Shown here: positions 6,272 through 15,579 of the stretch, one piece after another
Position numbering within the stretch: position 1 is the stretch's first letter
Layout of the letters: each line of letters opens with the position of its first letter
Assembly (NCBI GenBank): GCA_021780055.1
Contig: JAJXZM010000527.1
Span: 1 to 19,615 of the forward strand
Origin: Acidobacteriota bacterium
GTDB lineage: Bacteria > Acidobacteriota > Terriglobia > UBA7540
Direction: 5' to 3'
DNA: 19,615 nucleotides
Translations under genes and position numbers: made by a program
Notes under the pieces: model-generated
What the model saw: the letters and a program-made list of their open reading frames with translations, nothing else
What the model was told of the DNA's origin: nothing
The model's database searches: none

Positions 6272-9200
6272 ATGTCAAGGCGCATCACGGAAAGCAAAGC
6301 TGCCGGCTATCTCCTTGCCCTGTTGGGCATCGCGGGAGTCACGATTCTCTGCGTGGTGTTTCGTCAGGACGTCAATGATGCCACAGTGGCCATGGCGCTG
6401 CTGCTGGCAATTCTTTTTATAGCGATTTTCTGGGGAAGCAAACCAGCGCTTGTGGCCTCGGTGGCCGGCTTGTTTTCCCTTCATTTCTTTTTCCTGGCTC
6501 CTATAGGCTTTTCGTCAATTGAAGATACTGAACACGTTATTGCGCTCACGACGTTTCTGGTAACAGCGCTGAGTGTCGGGCAGCTTTCAGCGAGGTCAAA
6601 GCAACGTGCAGCGGAGGCGGAGGCCGAAAGGAAAGAAGCAAGGCGCGCGAACGCCTATAACCGAAGCCTGCTTGAAGCCTCTATGGATCCGCTGGTAACC
6701 ATCGGGCGAGACGGAAAGATTACCGACGTAAACCCTGCCACTGAGCTGGCCACCGGCCTCTCCAGGCTGGAGCTTATCGCCACGGATTTTTCTGATTATT
6801 TCACTGATCCGGCCGAATCGCGCGCTGGGTACCAAAGGGTATTCGCCGAAGGCCGTGTGCGTGACTTCGCTCTTGAAATTCGTCACCGGGACGGCCACGT
6901 GACGCCAGTGCTTTATAACGCTTCGGTTTATCGTGACGTGAGCGGCGAGGTGGTGGGTGTTTTTGCGGCCGCCCGGGATATCACGGAAAGGAAAAGAACT
7001 GAAGCGGCTCTGCGTGAAAGCGAAGCCGATTTGAGGAAGGCGCAGGGCATTGCCCACGTTGGAAGCTGGCGTCTGGATATTTCCACCAACCAGTTTGTCT
7101 GCTCAGAGGAGGTTTACCGTATCTTTGGCCTTCGCAAAGGTGGTTCTCCCACCTATGCGGACTTCCTGGGTGTCATTCATCCCGAAGACAGAGAGATGGT
7201 GAAGAACGCCTGGAACGCTGCTCTCAAAGGCGTTCCGTACAACGTTGAGCACCGAATTCTGGTCGGAGACCGGATGAAGTGGGTGCGGGAAAGGGCGACG
7301 GTAGAGTTTGACGACGAGAATCGGGCAGTCCGAGGAATCGGAACCGTCCAGGACGTGACGGAGCGTCGGCTGGCGGAAGACCGCCTGAGGAAATCAGCGG
7401 ACGAAATTCATGACCTGTATAACAACGCTCCCTGCGGATATCACTCCATCGATCAGGACGGAACGATCGTCCGGATGAATCACACCGAACTTGTCTGGCT
7501 AGGTTATTCGAGCACGGAGGTCATTGGACGAAAGAAGCTTTCAGATCTTCTCACACCGGAAAGCGATAGAACGGTTCAGGAAATATTCGCAAAGTTCAAG
7601 GCTGAAGGGGTCATGCAGAACCTCGAGCTCGAAATGGTGCGGAAGGATGGCACGGTCTTCCCTGTGCTTCTCAACGCTACTACGGTCCGAGACAATGCCG
7701 GGAATTTCGTCATGAGCCGCGCCACGATTTATGACATTACGGCCCGGCGGAAGGCGGAAGACCAGGTGCGCCGCCTCGCACAACTTCAGACCGCTGTGGC
7801 GGGAATGGGCGAATATGCGCTGCGGGGCGCCACCCTGAAAAAGGTGATGGACGAAGTCGTGGCGCAGGTTGCGCGGACTCTGGGTACTGAGTATTGCAAG
7901 GTGCTGGAATTGATGCCGGACCGGGAATCCTGCCTGCTGGTATCCGGCGTCGGCTGGAAGCCCGGATACGTAGGGAAAGCGATTGTGAGCGTCAGCGAAA
8001 ACTCACAGGCCGGATATACGCTTATTTCGGATGAACCTGTCGTTGTCGAAGACCTGCTAACGGAGAAGAGGTTCAGCGGGCCGGAATTGCTACTGGAACA
8101 CAATGTAGTGAGCGGTGTCAGCGTCGTAATCCTCACAGCAGAAGCGCCCTACGGGGTTCTCGGAGCACATACCCGCACACGGCGGACGTTCACGAGCGAC
8201 GAAGTGAACTTTCTTCAGACAGTTGCCAACATCCTGGGTTCAGCTATCGAGCGTCACCGGGCCGAAGCACAGCTGATGAGAATCAACCGGGCCAATCGTG
8301 CCCTGAGCCGCTGCAACGAGGCCATGGTGCGGGCCACCGATGAGTTGAAGTTCTTCCAGCAGATTTGCGACCTGATCGTCGAAGAAGGGGGTTATCGTCT
8401 TTGCTGGGTAGGGCGCGCTGAAAACGACAAAGCAAAGTCTGTTTTGCCGTTGGCGCAGGCAGGTTTTGAGCAAGATTACCTTTCCACGGTCAAGATTACC
8501 TGGGAGGATTCGGAGCGGGGCCGGGGGCCTACAGGCACGAGCATTCGTACGCGCCAGACCGTGTGTGTAAGGAACATTGCCGCTGATCCGATCATGGCTC
8601 CTTGGCGCGAGGAGGCCTTGAAACGTGGGTACGGTTCATGTATCGCGATTCCGTTGCAGGTGGACTCGGACGTTTTTGGGGCCATCAATATTTATGCTCC
8701 GGAGCCGGATGCCTTTGGCGCAGAGGAAGTCCATCTCCTGAGTGAACTGGCCACCGATCTGTCTTTCGGCATCACAACGCTGCGGGTCCGTGCGGAGCGC
8801 GAAAAAGCCGAGGAGGGAATCCGCAAGTTGAACGCAGAGCTTGAGCAGCGCGTCATTGAACGGACCGCTGAGCTGCAGGCGGCAAATCTTCTAAAGGATG
8901 AGCACCTTGCGCGGGAGCGGGAGGTGACGGCAGAACTTGAGCGCGCTCACGAAAGGGAAGCTGACCTCGGATACAAAATACAGAGGACTCTATTGCTGGA
9001 CCAGCCACCTGTTGATGTGCCCGGTTTGCGCGTGGCTGCACTGACAATACCTTCGCAACGGATAGACGGCGATTTCTACATCTTTTTCAGACATCGGGAC
9101 CATTGCCTGGACGTCATTGTAGGCGACGTAATGGGCAAGGGAATCCCCGCTGCCCTGGTGGGAGCTGCTACCAAGAGCTATTTCCTCAAAGCACTCAGCC

Positions 9201-10135
9201 ACCTGAACGCTTTCTCCAGGAGCGGCAAGCTGCCTGAACCTAAAGAAATCGTGATGCTATCGCATGCCGAAGTGGTTCGGCAACTCATTGATCTGGAAAG
9301 TTTTGTTACGTTGAGTTATGCGCGCCTGGATATATACAACCAGCGGCTAGACCTGGTCGATTGCGGGCACACCGGTATTGTGCATGTACATGGCAGTTCG
9401 GGCGCTTGCGATGTATTGCATGGCGAAAACCTTCCCTTGGGGGTCCGCGAGGGTGAAATCTACGAGCAGATTTCCGTGCCTTTTGAAGCGGGGGACCTCT
9501 TTTTCTTTTATTCTGATGGGATTACAGAAGCGCGGAACGCGGCAGGGGAACTGTTTGGCACCGAGCGGCTGCTGGAACAGATCCGAGTGAACAGCCAGCT
9601 TGACCCGAACGCCTTCATCGAGGCTATTCGAAACACGGTTTTTGAGTTTTCCGGTTCAGAGCGCCTGACGGACGATTTGACCAGCGTAGTGGTTAAAGTC
9701 GAGAGCCGGGAAGCGCCGGTTGCGCGGTCTGAGATTGAAATCCTAAGCGATCTCAAGTATCTTTGCGAGTCCCGGGATTTTGTCAGGGCGTTCTGCCAGA
9801 GCCTGCCCGGGCCGCCCCTCAGCCCTGAAAACCTCAGCGAGCTTGAGTTGGCAGTAAATGAGGCCGCCTGTAACGTAATGAAACACGCGTACCATGGCCG
9901 GAGGGATCGGTGGATTTACATGGAGGGTGAAGCATTTCCGAGCCGGGTGGTGATCCGATTGTATCATTTGGGAGATCCCTTCGATCCTTCATCCCTGGCG
10001 CCTCCGGTGATGGATGGGTCGCACGAGTCCGGCTTCGGAGCATTCATTATATCCAAGAGTACCGATGACGTGAGATACTATCGCGACGAGCGTGGTATGA
10101 ATTGCATTAGTCTGGTCAAAAGGCGAAACTTATAG
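6272..10135 (+). CDS. membrane PAS/GAF sensor with SpoIIE-type phosphatase and GHKL kinase-like domain
   Basis: A 1287-residue protein. The ATG at 6272 has AGGA at 6264-6267. A GTG at 6245 in frame lacks a binding site. Order of domains: four-helix membrane module (about 10-105, DUF4118-like) and a short coil; PAS with PAC at about 130-240, 250-365 and 375-490; GAF at about 505-660 and 675-845; coiled coil at about 848-900; PP2C/SpoIIE phosphatase at about 900-1145; GHKL ATPase at about 1152-1286. Phosphatase metal ligands are visible: Asp934 (RIDGDFY), Asp952 (GDVMGKG), Asp1082 (SDGITEAR) and Asp1134 (TDDLTSV). The kinase-like domain has an N-box (Glu1197, Asn1201) and a GFGAFII G2 box. At the G1 box, His1232 stands where Asp is usual (HLGDPFDP). 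It probably dephosphorylates, and perhaps phosphorylates, the STAS protein 21 bases downstream in response to cytosolic ligands or redox state. The signal is unknown. Confidence 0.9.
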   Translation: MSRRITESKAAGYLLALLGIAGVTILCVVFRQDVNDATVAMALLLAILFIAIFWGSKPALVASVAGLFSLHFFFLAPIGFSSIEDTEHVIALTTFLVTALSVGQLSARSKQRAAEAEAERKEARRANAYNRSLLEASMDPLVTIGRDGKITDVNPATELATGLSRLELIATDFSDYFTDPAESRAGYQRVFAEGRVRDFALEIRHRDGHVTPVLYNASVYRDVSGEVVGVFAAARDITERKRTEAALRESEADLRKAQGIAHVGSWRLDISTNQFVCSEEVYRIFGLRKGGSPTYADFLGVIHPEDREMVKNAWNAALKGVPYNVEHRILVGDRMKWVRERATVEFDDENRAVRGIGTVQDVTERRLAEDRLRKSADEIHDLYNNAPCGYHSIDQDGTIVRMNHTELVWLGYSSTEVIGRKKLSDLLTPESDRTVQEIFAKFKAEGVMQNLELEMVRKDGTVFPVLLNATTVRDNAGNFVMSRATIYDITARRKAEDQVRRLAQLQTAVAGMGEYALRGATLKKVMDEVVAQVARTLGTEYCKVLELMPDRESCLLVSGVGWKPGYVGKAIVSVSENSQAGYTLISDEPVVVEDLLTEKRFSGPELLLEHNVVSGVSVVILTAEAPYGVLGAHTRTRRTFTSDEVNFLQTVANILGSAIERHRAEAQLMRINRANRALSRCNEAMVRATDELKFFQQICDLIVEEGGYRLCWVGRAENDKAKSVLPLAQAGFEQDYLSTVKITWEDSERGRGPTGTSIRTRQTVCVRNIAADPIMAPWREEALKRGYGSCIAIPLQVDSDVFGAINIYAPEPDAFGAEEVHLLSELATDLSFGITTLRVRAEREKAEEGIRKLNAELEQRVIERTAELQAANLLKDEHLAREREVTAELERAHEREADLGYKIQRTLLLDQPPVDVPGLRVAALTIPSQRIDGDFYIFFRHRDHCLDVIVGDVMGKGIPAALVGAATKSYFLKALSHLNAFSRSGKLPEPKEIVMLSHAEVVRQLIDLESFVTLSYARLDIYNQRLDLVDCGHTGIVHVHGSSGACDVLHGENLPLGVREGEIYEQISVPFEAGDLFFFYSDGITEARNAAGELFGTERLLEQIRVNSQLDPNAFIEAIRNTVFEFSGSERLTDDLTSVVVKVESREAPVARSEIEILSDLKYLCESRDFVRAFCQSLPGPPLSPENLSELELAVNEAACNVMKHAYHGRRDRWIYMEGEAFPSRVVIRLYHLGDPFDPSSLAPPVMDGSHESGFGAFIISKSTDDVRYYRDERGMNCISLVKRRNL

Positions 10136-10156
10136 TAAAGAGGGAGATTCGATTCG

Positions 10157-10495
10157 ATGGAAGTCGCTGTTGATTTGATTGGAGAAGTGGGAGTTGCGGA
10201 AGTTCCCGTAGATGAACTCGACGCCAGCAACGCGCCCGAGTTCAAACGGGACATCACGCCAGTTGTGGAAAGCAACACCAAGCTCGTGCTCGACATGAGC
10301 CGGTTGCACTTTGTGGACAGTTCGGGACTGGGCGCGATTCTTTCCTGCCTGCGGCAACTGAGCGCAAAAGGCGGGGACCTGAAGCTCTGTTGCATGTCAA
10401 AGCAGGTGCGGGCTGCCTTTGAACTTGTCCGCATGCACCGGATTTTCGATATTTATGCCACAAGGGAGGAAGCCGTTCGCGCTTTTGAATCCTGA
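10157..10495 (+). CDS. STAS-domain anti-sigma-factor antagonist
   Basis: A 112-residue single-domain protein of the SpoIIAA/RsbV type. The ATG at 10157 has GGGAG at 10142-10146. The centre reads LVLDMSRLHFVDSSGLGAIL, the STAS loop with the phospho-acceptor serine (Ser55 or Ser56). The end (KQVRAAFELVRMHRIFDIYATREEAVRAF) is the usual last helix region. In the family, the unphosphorylated form binds and removes an anti-sigma kinase or other target, and phosphorylation switches it off. It starts 21 bases after the sensor phosphatase on the same strand, so the two are almost certainly one operon and enzyme-substrate partners. No sigma factor or separate RsbW-type kinase is encoded in the window, so the downstream target is unknown. 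Confidence 0.93.
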   Translation: MEVAVDLIGEVGVAEVPVDELDASNAPEFKRDITPVVESNTKLVLDMSRLHFVDSSGLGAILSCLRQLSAKGGDLKLCCMSKQVRAAFELVRMHRIFDIYATREEAVRAFES

Positions 10496-10541
10496 CACCT
10501 TGCTTGTTAGACGAAGGACGGCAACGATGGCTGGTTCTTTT

Positions 10542-10569
10542 CCGGGACCTTGGTCCCGGGTGAGCTTTT
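10542..10569 (+). terminator. probable terminator after the STAS gene
   Basis: A perfect 8-bp stem CCGGGACC/GGTCCCGG (10542-10549 and 10552-10559) has a very tight loop, so the outer seven or six pairs would form in practice. The T-rich stretch CTTTTG comes six bases later and is short, so termination is probably partial. It lies 46 bases after the STAS stop and before glycogen phosphorylase, which may therefore receive read-through. Confidence 0.5.
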
Positions 10570-10689
10570 GTAATCCCCCGGTTAGAGACGAAACCTCCAA
10601 ATCCTCCTGAAAACACGAGTATTCCCAATCTAATGCTGGCCAAGCAGTCTTTCTTCCGTTAAGGTAAGGAGAAGGAGAGGAACCAGGTC

Positions 10690-13146
10690 TTGTCCGAATT
10701 CGAGAACCAGTCTGAAGCACTTTCCATTTCTGACATTGAGGAATCGATCCGGCGCCACGTCAAGTATTCACTGGCCAAGCCGTGGAGTGATCTTTCAACG
10801 AATGACCTGTTGTCCGCCGTCGCCCTTTCTGTCCGGGACTTGCTGGCCGAGCGGATGCTGGAAACCGAAGAGGGATATCGCGCCGGCGACCTGAAGACTC
10901 TCAGCTACATCTCCATCGAATTTCTCATCGGGCAATCTCTCACCAACCATCTTTACAACCTGCGGGTGTTTGACCAATACCGTGAAGCGCTCCGGAATCT
11001 TGGGGTTGCCTTGGAGGACCTGGAACGGGCCGAGGGCGATGCAGCCCTTGGAAACGGCGGACTCGGTCGCCTGGCGGCATGTTTCCTCGATTCGCTTGCC
11101 ACGCTGGGGATGTCAGCCTACGGCTACGGGATCAATTATGAATACGGACTTTTCAAACAGGAAATCGATGACGGATTTCAGCGGGAAAAACCGGAAAACT
11201 GGCTTGCCCAGAACAGCCCGTGGGAAATCTGGCGGCCTGAAGAAGCCTGCCTGGTGCCGATTTATGGCCACATTGAGCACGCCCTCGATCGAGATGGCGG
11301 CTATAACCCTATGTGGATGGGCTGGAAGGTCCTGATCGGAGTCCCCTATGACGTGCTCGTTTCAGGGTATGGAGGCCGGACGGTCAATTCCCTCCGACTC
11401 TATTCGGCGCGTTCGTCCCTGGATTTTGACATGCGGATTTTTAACGACGGGGATTATTTCAAAGCGGTAGAGCAAAAAATCGCGTCGGAGACAATTTCCA
11501 AGGTGCTTTATCCCTCCGACGCAGTGATTGCCGGCCGGGAGTTAAGGCTTGTTCAGGAATATTTCCTGGCGGCCTGCGCCGTCCGGGACACCGTCCGCAG
11601 ATTCGAGCGCCTCCACGATAATTTCAGCGAATTCCCGGACAAGGTCGCGATCCAACTGAACGATACTCATCCTGCCCTGGCGGTCGTCGAGTTAATGCGG
11701 ATTCTGGTGGATGAAAAGGAAATTGCCTGGCCAGAAGCCTGGAAGATTACGCAGGCGACTTTTGGGTTTACGAACCATACCCTGGTGCCCGAAGCCCTGG
11801 AAAAATGGCCCGTGCCCCTGCTTGAGTACGTTGTTCCCCGGCATATGCAGATTATCTATGAGATAAACGGTCGCTTCTTGGAGCGTATTTCCGTTGCATG
11901 CCCTGGCGACCCTGGACTGCTAAAACGGGTTTCTCTTATCGAGGAATCCAAGCCGCAACACGTTCTGATGACCAACCTGGCGATCGTCGGCTCCCATTCG
12001 GTCAACGGAGTTTCTGAAATTCATACGGGGCTGGTCAGGACGCTGCTTGCCCCGGATTTCTACAAGCTGTGGCCGGAAAGGTTTAACAACAAGACCAATG
12101 GAATAACGCCGCGCCGCTGGCTGCTGAAAGCCAATCCGCACCTGGCCGGATTGGTGACCGAGGCGATCGGCGACGGGTGGATTACGGACCTTCACCAGTT
12201 GCGGAAGTTGGAGGGGTGTGTCTCCGACTCGCAGTTCCGGGACGCGTTCCGAAAGGCAAAAGCGGCCAACAAAGAGGAACTGGCTCGGATCATACATGAC
12301 ACGGTGCGAGTCAAGTTGGACCCCACGTCGCTGTTCGATGTCCAGGTCAAACGCATTCATGCTTACAAACGCCAGTTGCTGAATGTTCTTCACATCATTG
12401 ACGAATATCTCTCGCTCATCGAAGACGGGCGACAGCCTGTAGTTCCAAGGGCTTACATCTTTGCCGGCAAGGCCGCGCCGGGATATTGGAAAGCCAAGCA
12501 AATTATCAAACTGATCCACAATGTGGGACGGGTCATCAATAATGACCCGAAAGCCCGCGACTGGATCAAAGTGGCCTTCGTGCCGGACTACCGCGTCTCA
12601 CTGGCGGAGCGGATTTTCCCCGCCGTGGACCTCGGCGAGCAGATCTCAACGGCCGGCATGGAAGCGTCCGGGACCAGCAATATGAAGATGGCGCTGAACG
12701 GCTCCATTACCATCGGTACGCTGGACGGTGCCAACATCGAGATCCGCGAGGAAGTGGGTGAAGAGAATATCTTCATTTTTGGCCATACCGCTCCGGAATT
12801 GCAGGCCATGCGGCTGCGGCATACGTATAAGCCGCGGGAGTGTTGTGAGCGCAATCCGCGTATCAAGCGCATTGCCGACACATTCAAGACCGGGCTTTTC
12901 TGCGAGAAGGAGCCGGGACTGTTTACCTGGATCCTCGGTGACCTTCTCAATGAGAACGATGACTACTTCCATCTCGCGGACCTGCCCTCATACCTGGAGG
13001 CGCAGGAAAAAGCAGGCACCGCATACTGTGATGGAGACCGCTGGACAAGTATGTCGATCCTGAATGTGGCGAGGGTCGGGAAATTCTCCAGCGACTGCGT
13101 TGTCGCGAATTATGCCCGTGAAATCTGGAACTTGAAGGCTGTTTAG
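10690..13146 (+). CDS. glgP: glycogen phosphorylase (GT35)
   Basis: An 818-residue protein, the usual length for bacterial GlgP (about 815). It cuts alpha-1,4 glucosyl ends of glycogen with phosphate to give glucose-1-phosphate in the cytoplasm. The start is TTG at 10690, because no ATG fits before the conserved region and a purine-rich GGAGAGG ends at 10680. Hallmarks: GNGGLGRLAACFLDSLATLG from residue 121; NYEYGLFKQ; IQLNDTHPALAVVELMRILV; RIHAYKRQLLN; and the pyridoxal phosphate site EASGTSNMKMALNG with Lys666 as the cofactor lysine, followed by IGTLDGANIEI. All key segments are present, and no frameshift is seen. It lies downstream of the sensor/STAS operon on the same strand and ends exactly where the convergent glgX ends. 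Confidence 0.97.
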   Translation: MSEFENQSEALSISDIEESIRRHVKYSLAKPWSDLSTNDLLSAVALSVRDLLAERMLETEEGYRAGDLKTLSYISIEFLIGQSLTNHLYNLRVFDQYREALRNLGVALEDLERAEGDAALGNGGLGRLAACFLDSLATLGMSAYGYGINYEYGLFKQEIDDGFQREKPENWLAQNSPWEIWRPEEACLVPIYGHIEHALDRDGGYNPMWMGWKVLIGVPYDVLVSGYGGRTVNSLRLYSARSSLDFDMRIFNDGDYFKAVEQKIASETISKVLYPSDAVIAGRELRLVQEYFLAACAVRDTVRRFERLHDNFSEFPDKVAIQLNDTHPALAVVELMRILVDEKEIAWPEAWKITQATFGFTNHTLVPEALEKWPVPLLEYVVPRHMQIIYEINGRFLERISVACPGDPGLLKRVSLIEESKPQHVLMTNLAIVGSHSVNGVSEIHTGLVRTLLAPDFYKLWPERFNNKTNGITPRRWLLKANPHLAGLVTEAIGDGWITDLHQLRKLEGCVSDSQFRDAFRKAKAANKEELARIIHDTVRVKLDPTSLFDVQVKRIHAYKRQLLNVLHIIDEYLSLIEDGRQPVVPRAYIFAGKAAPGYWKAKQIIKLIHNVGRVINNDPKARDWIKVAFVPDYRVSLAERIFPAVDLGEQISTAGMEASGTSNMKMALNGSITIGTLDGANIEIREEVGEENIFIFGHTAPELQAMRLRHTYKPRECCERNPRIKRIADTFKTGLFCEKEPGLFTWILGDLLNENDDYFHLADLPSYLEAQEKAGTAYCDGDRWTSMSILNVARVGKFSSDCVVANYAREIWNLKAV

Positions 13147-15372
13147 TCAGCCTGACACCAGGACCACCGATGAGTTGGCCGCAACTAGATAACTTGAGGG
13201 GTTCCTGAGAGACACTTCGGCTCCGGGCGTATAGAAATTGTAAGGCGTGGGACGAGTGGTGTCGGTGGCAAGTCGCCAGCGCCCGGAGCGTGGGGTTGGC
13301 AGGACGAAGCGGACTCCATTACTGTCGGCGTTGAACATGAGGTAAAGCTCGGGACCGTCTTTCGCGCGAACCAGGCAGGCCAATGATTTCTGGCGTGCGT
13401 CAAACCAATCCGGCCCCTTTCCTTTGGGGTCAAACCAATTCAATTCCTCCTGGGAATAATAGGCCCCACGGCGCAGGACCGGGTGCGCCTGGCGCAGCGC
13501 CAATACCCCGCGTGCAAATTGGAAAATGTCGCGGTTCCGTTGAAACAATGACCAGTCAACCCAACTGATCTCATTGTCCTGGCAGTAGGCGTTATTGTTT
13601 CCACGCTGGGTGTGTCGGAATTCGTCTCCCGCAAGAATCATCGGCACGCCACGGGAGATGGCAAGAGTCAGCAGCATATTCTTGATCTGGCGGCGTCGCA
13701 CGGCGTCGACCGCCGGGTCTTCGGTTTCGCCCTCGACTCCGTAATTGTTGCTGTAGTTGGCATCCGTCCCGTCGCGATTTCCTTCTCCGTTGTCGTCGTT
13801 ATGTTTTTGCGAGTAGCTTACCAGGTCATTCATCGTGAGGCCGTCGTGGCAGGTGACGAAGTTGATGCTGCACTCCGGCCCCTTGCCCGAACCGTGGTAG
13901 ATGTCGTGGCTCCCGCTAATGCGGCTGGCGAAGTAGGGCGACATGCCCTCGTCGCCCCGCCAGAACTTTCGGATGTCGTCGCGGTAACGCCCATTCCACT
14001 CTGCCCAGCGATGGAAGGAGAAACCTCCCACCTGGTAGGCTCCCGCGGCATCCCACGCCTCAGCGATCAGTTTGGCGTCGCGAAGGATGGGGTCCTCGGC
14101 AATCCGCTCCAGCAGGGGAGCATCCGACAGAACATTGCCGTTTCTGTCACGCCCCAGCACTGAAGCGAGGTCGAAACGGAATCCGTCCACGTGCATCTCG
14201 ATCACCCAGTAGCGCAGCGCGTCCAGAATCAGGTCCCTTACCACCGGGTGCGTGGCATTCAGCGTCTGCCCCGTGCCGGAGAAATCCCGATAGTAGCGCT
14301 TGTTCTCAGCCAGCCAGTAGTAGATGGCGTTGTCGATCCCACGGAAACAAACCGTCGGCCCCATTTCATTGCCTTCAACCGTGTGGTTGAAGACCACATC
14401 CATGATGATCTCCAGACCTGTGCGATGGAAGGCCCGGACCATTTCTTTGAATTCAAGTACCTGCGCGCCTTCCGCATGAACGCTGGCGTAAGACGCCTTG
14501 GGGGCAAAAAAATTGACAGGGTCGTAGCCCCAGAAATTTCTCAGGTGGCAGCCCGTGTGAGGGTTGACTCGCGGCATATGAAATTCATTGAATTCCTGTA
14601 CCGGCATCAGTTCTACAGCGGTCACCCCTAGCTCTTTCAAATACTGGATCTTCTCAGTCAGGCCACGGTATGTTCCCGGGAACGCGACGCCCGCGCTGGG
14701 ATGGAACGTATAACCTCGCACGTGGAGTTCATAAATGACGGTTGATTCCCACGGCAGGCGCAATGGCTGGTCATCCTGCCAGTTGAAGTCGGGATGGGTC
14801 ACCACAGATTTGGGCGACGTGGCGGCGTTGTCCGCAGTCGAGTATGAAAGGTCGCGCAGCGGAGACTCCGGGTCGTATCCCAGCGCCTTGCGGTAACTGC
14901 GGCCGGGCACAGGAGCTATGGCCGTAGCACATGGGTCAACCACAAGCTTGTCGGGATTGAAACGATGGCCTTCGTCCGGCGCATAAGGTCCCGCAAATCG
15001 ATAGCCGTAGAGTTGGCCGGGGCGGATGCCTTCCAGCCAAACGTGCCACACATCGCCGGTTTTATTACGAATTGGATTCAGCAGAATTGTTCGCACCGGC
15101 ATCGCGTCCGAAGGATGATCGAAGAGGTCCAGCCGCACGCCCGTCGCATGGCGGCTGAAGATGGCAAAATTCACACCGTTTCCCCTGATGGTTGCGCCCA
15201 GTGGGTAGGGAACTCCGGACCGAACAGATTGCACTTCACACAAACTCAGCAGGCGCTCGAGTTCGGCTAGCTCCTCTGCGCTGGGCCCGTTGCGCCGAAC
15301 GGCATGGTAGTTGGTTGGCTTATCGGTTTTTTCAGAAAAGTTGGGGCCAGGCGATTGGGAATCTTTCGGCAT
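13147..15372 (-). CDS. glgX: glycogen debranching enzyme GlgX (GH13)
   Basis: A 741-residue protein that hydrolyses alpha-1,6 branch points of phosphorylase-limit glycogen, complementing GlgP. An N-terminal extension of about 50 polar residues precedes a CBM48-like beta domain (about 55-170: YPLGATIRGNGVNFAIFSRH, WHVWLEGIRPGQLYGYRFAG). The GH13 barrel follows with YELHVRGYT, GVTAVELMPV, IIMDVVFNHT and HVDGFRFDLAS. The catalytic trio is visible: Asp401 (nucleophile), Glu438 in AEAWD (acid/base) and Asp510 in TCHDG. The WGYDP and DDNGEGNRDGT motifs are typical of GlgX rather than of TreX-unrelated amylases. The start ATG at 15370-15372 has only a weak AAAGG about 12 bases upstream. A good promoter lies at 15551-15579. 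The archaeal-type TreX is a close relative and could be named instead. Confidence 0.95.
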   Translation of the reverse strand: MPKDSQSPGPNFSEKTDKPTNYHAVRRNGPSAEELAELERLLSLCEVQSVRSGVPYPLGATIRGNGVNFAIFSRHATGVRLDLFDHPSDAMPVRTILLNPIRNKTGDVWHVWLEGIRPGQLYGYRFAGPYAPDEGHRFNPDKLVVDPCATAIAPVPGRSYRKALGYDPESPLRDLSYSTADNAATSPKSVVTHPDFNWQDDQPLRLPWESTVIYELHVRGYTFHPSAGVAFPGTYRGLTEKIQYLKELGVTAVELMPVQEFNEFHMPRVNPHTGCHLRNFWGYDPVNFFAPKASYASVHAEGAQVLEFKEMVRAFHRTGLEIIMDVVFNHTVEGNEMGPTVCFRGIDNAIYYWLAENKRYYRDFSGTGQTLNATHPVVRDLILDALRYWVIEMHVDGFRFDLASVLGRDRNGNVLSDAPLLERIAEDPILRDAKLIAEAWDAAGAYQVGGFSFHRWAEWNGRYRDDIRKFWRGDEGMSPYFASRISGSHDIYHGSGKGPECSINFVTCHDGLTMNDLVSYSQKHNDDNGEGNRDGTDANYSNNYGVEGETEDPAVDAVRRRQIKNMLLTLAISRGVPMILAGDEFRHTQRGNNNAYCQDNEISWVDWSLFQRNRDIFQFARGVLALRQAHPVLRRGAYYSQEELNWFDPKGKGPDWFDARQKSLACLVRAKDGPELYLMFNADSNGVRFVLPTPRSGRWRLATDTTRPTPYNFYTPGAEVSLRNPSSYLVAANSSVVLVSG

Positions 15373-15550
15373 CGACGACGCTTACCTTTGTACAAGTTGG
15401 TGTTGCAGCCAGGATAGTGCTGATTGCTTCATGGATGCAGACAAATACGCGCAGCGGGCTTTTTGCTTTGTAGGGTTTTCGGAAGAACGAGAGTAGAGTT
15501 TTCCTTTCTGTACGACCGCAATATATACGGATTCGTACTACCCAGGCAGC

Positions 15551-15579
15551 AGTATAGCAGTGGCCAGCATGATCATCAA
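15551..15579 (-). promoter_or_regulatory. probable glgX promoter with extended -10
   Basis: On the - strand, TTGATG (15574-15579, 4 of 6 to -35) is followed after exactly 17 bases by TATACT (15551-15556, 5 of 6 to -10). TGC directly precedes it, making a TGn extended -10. Transcription would start near 15544, leaving an untranslated leader of about 170 bases. This is the best promoter match I found in the window. Confidence 0.55.

Noticed and set aside
5598..10550. The same 13 bases (TTTTCCGGGACCT) occur in both terminator-like hairpins, at 5598-5610 and 10538-10550
   Set aside because: In about 20 kb, a few 13-base matches are expected by chance, and GC-rich terminator stems resemble each other. 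There is no evidence of a mobile or repeated element.
11920..12519. A 199-codon open frame on - opposite glgP
   Set aside because: It lies fully within conserved GlgP coding sequence, and its translation is not protein-like.
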